From the NCBI GenBank assembly GCA_003246895.1, contig QKCL01000035.1:1-64000 (forward strand): a DNA stretch of 64,000 bases. The letters are read 5' to 3'. The DNA is from Spirochaetota bacterium. GTDB lineage: Bacteria > Spirochaetota > UBA4802 > UBA5550. Below are positions 57,598 to 64,000 of this stretch, one piece after another. Position 1 is the first letter of the stretch, and every line of letters starts with the position of its first letter. Both the position numbers and the translations under genes were made by a program. The notes under the pieces were generated by a model. That model searched no databases. It had not been told where the DNA came from and was given only the letters and a program-made list of their open reading frames with translations.

Positions 57598-58104
57598 CTA
57601 TATTGCCATTGCATCACTGAAAGAGGAATGCCATGCTATTTCAGCTTCAGTGAAAGTGTTTGTTATCCCCATTTCAACATAATACTGCTTTAAAATTTTA
57701 AGATGTTCGATCTCTCTTTCTTCATCGGAAATTTCTGCATCTGAAAATGAAGCGTTTTCATGAGAATCCACCCATTTATAAAAATCATTGCCCTTGTCAT
57801 TAAATATCAGATAACTTGATATTATATCAAATTTTATTGTATTTAATGAACGGAGAAGTTCATCATCATCCTTGAAAGCATGGGCAGTTGCCACATCGGC
57901 CTGAAAATAATCTCCCCATGTTATTATATCGGGAAATATGCCGTACTTTTTCTCAAGCTTTTCAAGATCAGGTTTACTGATATAGTTCTTTGATGAAACA
58001 CGGTCAACAAACTCTTTCAGGTAGATGAGACTGCTGATTCTATGGGCAGACATTCCATTACGGTTTATAATCGGCATTATTGATGGGTTTATCAGATCTG
58101 TCAT
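57598..58104 (-). CDS. Hypothetical protein
   Basis: 168-aa ORF with no motif recognised. Confidence 0.6.
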   Translation of the reverse strand: MTDLINPSIMPIINRNGMSAHRISSLIYLKEFVDRVSSKNYISKPDLEKLEKKYGIFPDIITWGDYFQADVATAHAFKDDDELLRSLNTIKFDIISSYLIFNDKGNDFYKWVDSHENASFSDAEISDEEREIEHLKILKQYYVEMGITNTFTEAEIAWHSSFSDAMAI

Positions 58105-58166
58105 AAAAATCTCCCGGTAAAATAAAATTGAGTTATTTTACCTTCGGCAGATTGCAGAACAGGAGA

Positions 58167-59030
58167 TTAGCATTTTTTATCAGGAATATCCTGCATTTTA
58201 GAATGAAGGCTTTCATACACTTCATCATAGGGAATCGCTTCTCCGGGCTGATAGTAACCGATTACCTCGTTTTTATCACCATGGTAATCGCTCCCCCCTG
58301 AGATGACCAGCTTATATTTAACTGCAAGCCTTCTGAGTTCTCCGATTTCAGCCGGTTTATTGAATGAAGCATAGACTTCTATTCCTTCCACTCCGGAATC
58401 CACAAACCCCTTGAGTTTGGCTTCAAATTCCGAAATACCGTTATAGTTTATTGATGAAGGATGGGCTATTACAGGTATACCTCCGGCATTTTTGACTAGC
58501 CTGACAGCATCATGAAGACTGACCCTCTCCTTGCCAACATATCCCGGCTTCCCCTTGACCAGAAATTTCTGGAAGACATCGTTTGTATTCACTGCATAAC
58601 CGTGTTTAACAAGGGTTCGCGCAACATGGGGCCTTCCCATTACTCCGCCTCCGCTCTCCTCAATGACATCTTCAACGGGAATGTGTATTCCGTTTCTTGA
58701 GAGATCCTCTATTATTCTGTATATTCTGTTATCCCTGACCTCCTGGAGATGAGCTGAGACGGACGAAATTTCCCGGTCCCTGTGGTCAATTCCCAGCCCC
58801 ACAAGATGGAATGACCCGTCGTGGTAATCTATACTGAACTCAATCCCTGTTACGAGTGTTATATCCCTGTCTTCTGAATATGATACAGCCTCTTCCAGCC
58901 CTGAAACAGTATCGTGGTCGGTGATAGCCAGTACTGAGATACCGTTCTTAATTGCAAAATCTATTAATTCCGAGGGTGTTTTCAGCCCGTCTGATGCACT
59001 CGTATGGCAATGAAGATCAATTTTTTTCAT
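58167..59030 (-). CDS. PHP-domain phosphoesterase (YciV/RNase AM-like)
   Basis: MKKIDLHCHTSASDG, AITDHDTVSGLEEA, ITLVTGIEFSIDY, GGSDYHGDK. Confidence 0.92.
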   Translation of the reverse strand: MKKIDLHCHTSASDGLKTPSELIDFAIKNGISVLAITDHDTVSGLEEAVSYSEDRDITLVTGIEFSIDYHDGSFHLVGLGIDHRDREISSVSAHLQEVRDNRIYRIIEDLSRNGIHIPVEDVIEESGGGVMGRPHVARTLVKHGYAVNTNDVFQKFLVKGKPGYVGKERVSLHDAVRLVKNAGGIPVIAHPSSINYNGISEFEAKLKGFVDSGVEGIEVYASFNKPAEIGELRRLAVKYKLVISGGSDYHGDKNEVIGYYQPGEAIPYDEVYESLHSKMQDIPDKKC

Positions 59031-59228
59031 GAATTTTTACCGGACCCTGTTATATTAAAAGAGGCAAATGTACACAAATGATGTTTATATCAGATAAGCA
59101 CACACTGTTTACTAATGAAAGCCTTTTTTAAAAAAATTATTGCCGAAAAATAGGGGTTTAGAAAAAATATTCAAAAAATAATATATATATAAAAACACCC
59201 CCAAAAAATAATACATGAGGATATTTGA

Positions 59229-60185
59229 ATGTTTGTAGGAATTGACATCGGCGGTACTAATATCAAGGGAATTTTAACAGATAAATCAGGAAAAATTCTT
59301 TCATTCAGGGAAACAGAAACCCCTGACAACTCCAGGGATATTGATCAGGCCATATTCAATCTCATTGAGAACCTTGCCACTTCAGTATCGGTTTCTAAAA
59401 TAGACATAGAAGCTGCAGGAATCGGAGCAGCCGGGACAATAGACAGGGCAAAGGGCACTGTAATAGCCAGTCCCAATATTCCTTCCTGGAAAAACTATCC
59501 CCTTTCAAAAAACCTCGAAAAAAAGACAGGCATAAGAATATTTCTCGAAAACGACGCAACTGTTGCCTGTGTTGGCGGGTGGTGGCAGGGGAACGGAACG
59601 AAGTTTAAAAACTGGATCATGGTAACCCTTGGAACAGGAATAGGCGGCGGAGTTGTAATAGATAACAAAATTTACACTGGCCAGTCCGGCAGTTCCATGG
59701 AAATCGGACACATGACAATAAATACAGACGGAAGGGAATGCAGCTGCGGAAACAGGGGATGCCTGGAACAGTATGCATCAGCCTCGGCTCTGGTCAGATA
59801 TGTTAAGGAAAATATAAACAAAAACAAGAATTCCTCCCTGTACCAGTATGTGAAAGACGGATCGGTCACCGCCAAAATTATCCACGATGAAGCCCTTAAC
59901 AAAGATGATTTCGCAGTAGAGGCAATGACGGATATTGCAACTTACCTGGGAGTTGGTATTGCAAATCTGGTCAATATTTTTAATCCGGAAGCTGTCATTC
60001 TGGGAGGAGGACTATCCCAGGCACACAAAATGATAATTCCTGTGGTGAAAAACGTTGTAAAAGAAAGAGCTCTGAGCGGACTGAAGGAGAAGGTCAAATA
60101 CCTGCCCATAAAGGACCAGTCAAAGATACCTGCACTCGGAGCTGCAAAGATTGCAATTGACAGATACAACTTCGAAAACAGGTAG
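59229..60185 (+). CDS. ROK-family sugar kinase (glucokinase-like)
   Basis: GIDIGGTNIKGILTD, ENDATVACVGGWWQG, EIGHMTINTDGRECSCGNRGCLEQYAS. Confidence 0.94.
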   Translation: MFVGIDIGGTNIKGILTDKSGKILSFRETETPDNSRDIDQAIFNLIENLATSVSVSKIDIEAAGIGAAGTIDRAKGTVIASPNIPSWKNYPLSKNLEKKTGIRIFLENDATVACVGGWWQGNGTKFKNWIMVTLGTGIGGGVVIDNKIYTGQSGSSMEIGHMTINTDGRECSCGNRGCLEQYASASALVRYVKENINKNKNSSLYQYVKDGSVTAKIIHDEALNKDDFAVEAMTDIATYLGVGIANLVNIFNPEAVILGGGLSQAHKMIIPVVKNVVKERALSGLKEKVKYLPIKDQSKIPALGAAKIAIDRYNFENR

Positions 60186-60239
60186 CACTCTCAAAGGGCC
60201 TGTACATTTTCCTTGACTTTTTACTGCATTATTAATCAC

Positions 60240-60278
60240 ATGAAGAAGGCCTTTATTTTTTTAAAGGCCTTCAAATAA
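60240..60278 (+). CDS. Possible Phe-containing leader peptide MKKAFIFLKAFK
   Basis: ATG AAG AAG GCC TTT ATT TTT TTA AAG GCC TTC AAA TAA; inside perfect hairpin GAAGGCCTTT/AAAGGCCTTC, just upstream of pheS; no clear RBS. Confidence 0.3.
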   Translation: MKKAFIFLKAFK

Positions 60279-60297
60279 CTATACCTGGAAGCAAAAA

Positions 60298-61329
60298 ATG
60301 GAAGAAAAGCTTAAAAAAATAAAAGATGACACTCTGGAGTTCATTAAATCCACAAAAATACTGGATGAACTTGAAGATATCAGGGTAAAGGTTCTCGGAA
60401 GGAAGGGGCTGCTCACCGGAGTTCTCCGTTCACTGGGAGAACTTGAGCCTGAAATCAGGGGAATGGTGGGAAAAAAATCCAATGAAATAAAATCCATTAT
60501 TGAGGAAGCCCTGAAAGACAAAAAGGACGAGCTTTCCAAATCAAGACTCGGGGATGTAATTTCACAGGAATGGATAGATGTCACCCTGGATCCTGAAAAA
60601 TCTGCCAGAAACAGGACAAGAGGCTATCTCCACCCCATTTCACAGATACAGTACCAGATTGAGGACATCTTTACATCAATGGGCTTCCAGATACTTGACG
60701 GTCCCGAGACTGAAAGCGATTACTACAACTTCGAAGCCCTGAATATTCCGAAACACCACCCCGCCCGTGACATGCAGGATACGTTCTGGACAGAGGACGG
60801 CAATCTCCTTCGTACACACACTTCTGCCATACAGATAAGGGGAATGGAAAAGATGACTCCCCCATTCAGGGTAATCGGACCTGGAAGGGTATTCAGATAT
60901 GAATCAATAGACGCCTCGCACGAAAACACATTCTACCAGGTAGAGGGGATGATGATTGACCGTAATATCTCAACCTCAAACCTCATATACATAATGAAAC
61001 AGCTTCTCAGTGAAATTTTTGAAAGAGATGTAAAGGTCAGGCTTAGGCCGGGGTACTTCCCCTTTGTTGAGCCGGGCTTTGAACTGGACATAAACTGCCT
61101 CATCTGCGGAGGAACAGGCTGCAAGGTCTGCAAGCAGACCGGATGGGTGGAACTTCTTCCATGCGGACTGGTACACCCCAATGTTCTCAGATTCGGAGGA
61201 ATTGATCCCGACGAATGGTCAGGCTTTGCATTCGGACTGGGACTCAACAGACTCATAATGATGAAATACGGAATAAATGACATCCGCCACTTCATGAACG
61301 GCGACATCCGATTCGTTAAACAATTTTAA
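60298..61329 (+). CDS. pheS: Phenylalanyl-tRNA synthetase alpha subunit
   Basis: HPISQIQYQIEDIFTSMGF, HPARDMQDTFW, VEGMMIDRN, GLGLNRLIMMKYGINDIR. Confidence 0.97.
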   Translation: MEEKLKKIKDDTLEFIKSTKILDELEDIRVKVLGRKGLLTGVLRSLGELEPEIRGMVGKKSNEIKSIIEEALKDKKDELSKSRLGDVISQEWIDVTLDPEKSARNRTRGYLHPISQIQYQIEDIFTSMGFQILDGPETESDYYNFEALNIPKHHPARDMQDTFWTEDGNLLRTHTSAIQIRGMEKMTPPFRVIGPGRVFRYESIDASHENTFYQVEGMMIDRNISTSNLIYIMKQLLSEIFERDVKVRLRPGYFPFVEPGFELDINCLICGGTGCKVCKQTGWVELLPCGLVHPNVLRFGGIDPDEWSGFAFGLGLNRLIMMKYGINDIRHFMNGDIRFVKQF

Positions 61330-61341
61330 GGGGAACAGAAA

Positions 61342-63738
61342 ATGCTATTATCACTGAAAATAATAAACCAGATGGTTGATATATCTGACATTGATCCTGA
61401 GGTTATCGCAGACAGACTCACAATGTCTACTGCTGAAACAGAAGGAATAGAATACATATACGGTCATCTAAACACCATATATACCGCGAAGCTCACAAAG
61501 GTTGACAGACATCCTGACGCGGACAAGCTTACCCTATGTGAAGCCGATACGGGAAGTGAAAAACTCCAGGTAATCTGCGGAGCCACCAATCACAAGGCTG
61601 GAGATATCGTTGCTTTCGCGAAAATCGGCACAAAATTCAGCGAAGACTTCATTATCAAGAAGACAAAGATCCGGGGTGTTGAATCAAACGGAATGCTCTG
61701 CTCTGAAAAGGAACTTGGACTGTCTGATGAAAGTTCAGGAATCCTGATTTTCCCGACAGACACAAAAATCGGAGTCCCCTTAAGTGAAATATATGCGGAC
61801 TGGGTTGACACCGTAATTGAGATCGACAACAAATCCATCACACACAGGCCTGACCTCTGGGGCCACAGGGGATTTGCCTGGGAAATAGGGGCCCTCTTCA
61901 ACAGGCCTGTAAAAAATCCCGTTAACAGGTCTCTTATTGCAACACTGAAAAACGAAGATTCCATAAACATAAAAATAGAAGATTCATCAGCTTCACCAAG
62001 ATACAGCGCACTGATTGTAAAAAACATCAGAATTGAGGAGTCTCCACAGTGGCTGAAAGCCAGGCTTTCAGCAATCGGCATGAGACCAATAAACAACATA
62101 GTTGACATAACAAACTATGTAATGGCCGAAATCGGAGAGCCCATGCACGCCTTTGACAGAAGCAAACTCAACGGAGATTCAATTTTCATCAGATTTGCAA
62201 AGCAGGGAGAGGAACTTGTCACACTTGACGGCAAGGGACATGAACTGACGTCCGAGGATATCGTAATTGCCGACGCAAAAGGCCCCATTGCACTTGCCGG
62301 AGTCATGGGCGGCGGGAACAGTGAAATCTGCGACACAACCTCTGAAATTGTTCTGGAAGCCGCAAACTTCACACCAGTAAATATAAGAAAAACCGCTCAC
62401 AGGTTTGACTGCAGAACCGATGCTGCAATGAGATTTGAGAAATCCCTGAGCCCTGAGTTCACAGTTCAGGCCCTCATCAGATGCTATGACCTTATCAGAC
62501 AGGTACTGCCGCAGGCTGAGGCGACTTCCCAGATACTAGATGACTATCCCCTGCCCTTAAAGGACATTGAAATTGAGATTACAATGGATCTCATCAGGAA
62601 AAAACTTGGGCAGAATATCAGCGATGAGAGGATAAAGGAAATTCTTCAGTCTCTGAGATATGACATAGAAGACAAAAACGGCACACTAACCATAAAGGTT
62701 CCTCACTTCAGGGCCACAAAGGATATATCAATCGCTGCGGACATAGTTGAAGAAGTGGGAAGAATTTACGGCTATGACAACATAGACCCGGTTGCCCCTC
62801 TGGTCCCATGTGTTCCTCCTCAAAAAAACAAACACAGAATATTTGAAAGACAGGTGAAGGAGATTCTTTCCGGTACCCTTAACCTTACAGAAGTTATGGG
62901 ATATTCCTTTGTAGGAGAGGACATCCTCAACAACCTTAAAATCAACAATGACCAGGAACTGAGACTGAAAAACCCGCTGTCACAGGAACAGGACAGACTG
63001 AGAAGAAGCATTATTCCAAACATTGCTTCTTTTATCAGATACAACCAGAGATTTCATGATTCTTTCGAAATATTTGAAGTCGGCAGGATTTACTTAAAAG
63101 ATGACAGAAAGTCAGACAAACTTGCAGAGGAAAAATTCAGGGTTGCCGGAGCGGTTTTCATGAAGAAACCCGAGGCTCCCCTTTTCTACGAAGCAAAGGC
63201 AATTGTAACACAGCTTCTTGAAGAACTGAGGATAAAAAAATTCAGGCTGTCACCAGCCTCGGAAAACATTCCTCCATATGCACATCCCGGAAGAACCATG
63301 TCTCTGGAAATTGACGGAAACCCGGCAGGTTACATTTTTGAACTCCACCCTGAATCAAATGATGACCTTGAAATAAACGGCAAAGCCGCGATATTTGACC
63401 TTGACCTCGACATTCTCTACAATGCGAAAAAAGAGGCCATCAAATTTACCGAGCTTCAGAAATTTCCGGAAGTTCCTTTTGAGATATCTGTTCTCATGGA
63501 TAAAAACGCATATACAGAAAAGGTTATCAGCCTTATCAAAAACAGCAACCAGAAATATATCAGGGATGCAAAGGTAATCTCTGTATATGAAGGCAAACCA
63601 ATACAGGATGGATATAAGTCTGTTTCCATAAAAACAGTATTCTCTGACAGGGAAAAGACAATGGAACCTGATGTAATTGAGTCACTTCAGAAGGGAATAA
63701 TGGACAGCCTTAAAAACAAGGGATACGAGATAAGATAA
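61342..63738 (+). CDS. pheT: Phenylalanyl-tRNA synthetase beta subunit
   Basis: 798 aa; tRNA-binding domain, B3/B4 and B5 regions; downstream of pheS. Confidence 0.97.
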   Translation: MLLSLKIINQMVDISDIDPEVIADRLTMSTAETEGIEYIYGHLNTIYTAKLTKVDRHPDADKLTLCEADTGSEKLQVICGATNHKAGDIVAFAKIGTKFSEDFIIKKTKIRGVESNGMLCSEKELGLSDESSGILIFPTDTKIGVPLSEIYADWVDTVIEIDNKSITHRPDLWGHRGFAWEIGALFNRPVKNPVNRSLIATLKNEDSINIKIEDSSASPRYSALIVKNIRIEESPQWLKARLSAIGMRPINNIVDITNYVMAEIGEPMHAFDRSKLNGDSIFIRFAKQGEELVTLDGKGHELTSEDIVIADAKGPIALAGVMGGGNSEICDTTSEIVLEAANFTPVNIRKTAHRFDCRTDAAMRFEKSLSPEFTVQALIRCYDLIRQVLPQAEATSQILDDYPLPLKDIEIEITMDLIRKKLGQNISDERIKEILQSLRYDIEDKNGTLTIKVPHFRATKDISIAADIVEEVGRIYGYDNIDPVAPLVPCVPPQKNKHRIFERQVKEILSGTLNLTEVMGYSFVGEDILNNLKINNDQELRLKNPLSQEQDRLRRSIIPNIASFIRYNQRFHDSFEIFEVGRIYLKDDRKSDKLAEEKFRVAGAVFMKKPEAPLFYEAKAIVTQLLEELRIKKFRLSPASENIPPYAHPGRTMSLEIDGNPAGYIFELHPESNDDLEINGKAAIFDLDLDILYNAKKEAIKFTELQKFPEVPFEISVLMDKNAYTEKVISLIKNSNQKYIRDAKVISVYEGKPIQDGYKSVSIKTVFSDREKTMEPDVIESLQKGIMDSLKNKGYEIR

Positions 63739-63756
63739 ATAGCATTAAATACACAG

Positions 63757-63784
63757 AGCCGTCCTGATGGACGGCTCTTTTATT
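63757..63784 (+). terminator. Intrinsic terminator after pheT
   Basis: GAGCCGTCC-tgat-GGACGGCTCTTTTATT. Confidence 0.88.
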
Positions 63785-64000
63785 GATTACAAAAATAAAG
63801 AAGCTCCAGGTATGATCTCTTCTCGAACCTGTCCAGGTTCAGTTTGTTTGCGAAATCGAGAAGCTCATTCTCTATCTCATCGGATACTTCTCCTATCTTT
63901 TCTATTTCAACAAAATCTCCAAGCCCTTCAATACGGTCTAGCACTATGGTAAAATCTTCGTATTTATACAATTCTCTCTTTTTTGCCACTATGCCGCTCT
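63780..64000 (-). CDS. C-terminal part of a CYTH-domain protein, truncated by the window edge
   Basis: ELYKYEDFTIVLDRIEGLGDFVEIEKIGE is CYTH/CyaB-like; probable start lies beyond 64000. Confidence 0.6.
   Translation of the reverse strand, partial: SGIVAKKRELYKYEDFTIVLDRIEGLGDFVEIEKIGEVSDEIENELLDFANKLNLDRFEKRSYLELLYFCNQ

Noticed and set aside
59131-59165. ATTGCCGAAAAAT upstream of the ROK kinase as another element copy
   Set aside because: Contains TTGCCG but no flanking complementary stem and no tail.
1-64000. Many ORFs of 60-170 aa antisense to or overlapping larger genes (e.g. 30709..31200, 35875..36624, 23600..24271, 61590..62108)
   Set aside because: They lie opposite confidently identified genes, have low-complexity or codon-mirrored composition and no recognisable domains.
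1-64000. CRISPR arrays, tRNA/rRNA genes, transposases or prophage
   Set aside because: None seen on reading: no regularly spaced repeats, no recognisable tRNA core motifs in the gaps, no transposase or phage structural ORFs in the track.

Overview
64 kb window from an apparently Gram-negative bacterium (TonB/ExbBD, outer-membrane proteins, RND pump). I assign no taxon. Housekeeping genes lie at the edges: thiGH, Na/Pi cotransporter, trpEG, malic enzyme, pgm, a ROK kinase and pheST. The centre (about 16-46 kb) is a large minus-strand corrinoid/tetrapyrrole island. It has three cobalamin riboswitches, two CobN-type chelatase subunits, ChlI and ChlD AAA+ partners, CbiZ, a nitrilase-family hydrolase, a radical SAM protein, a 2x[4Fe-4S] ferredoxin, two TonB receptors, ExbB/ExbD/TonB, a BtuFCD-like importer, two paralogous ABC-2 exporters (one ATPase with a His-rich tail) and a CcsA/ResB-like heme-handling pair. 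No corrin-ring biosynthesis genes are visible here. Reading the leaders by eye, I found a repeated RNA-like element in three copies. Each has a hairpin with invariant CGGCAA loop on differing but complementary stems, followed by an AAATCACTGAA tail. All three lie downstream of cobalamin riboswitches. I do not recognise it and consider it the best candidate for something undescribed. Other notable signals are a perfect 40-bp palindrome over the trpE promoter, a translationally coupled astacin/porin/tetraheme-cytochrome/HAMP operon, and structured leaders upstream of pgm, an MCP gene and pheS. All family calls come from reading the sequence; no database search was run.
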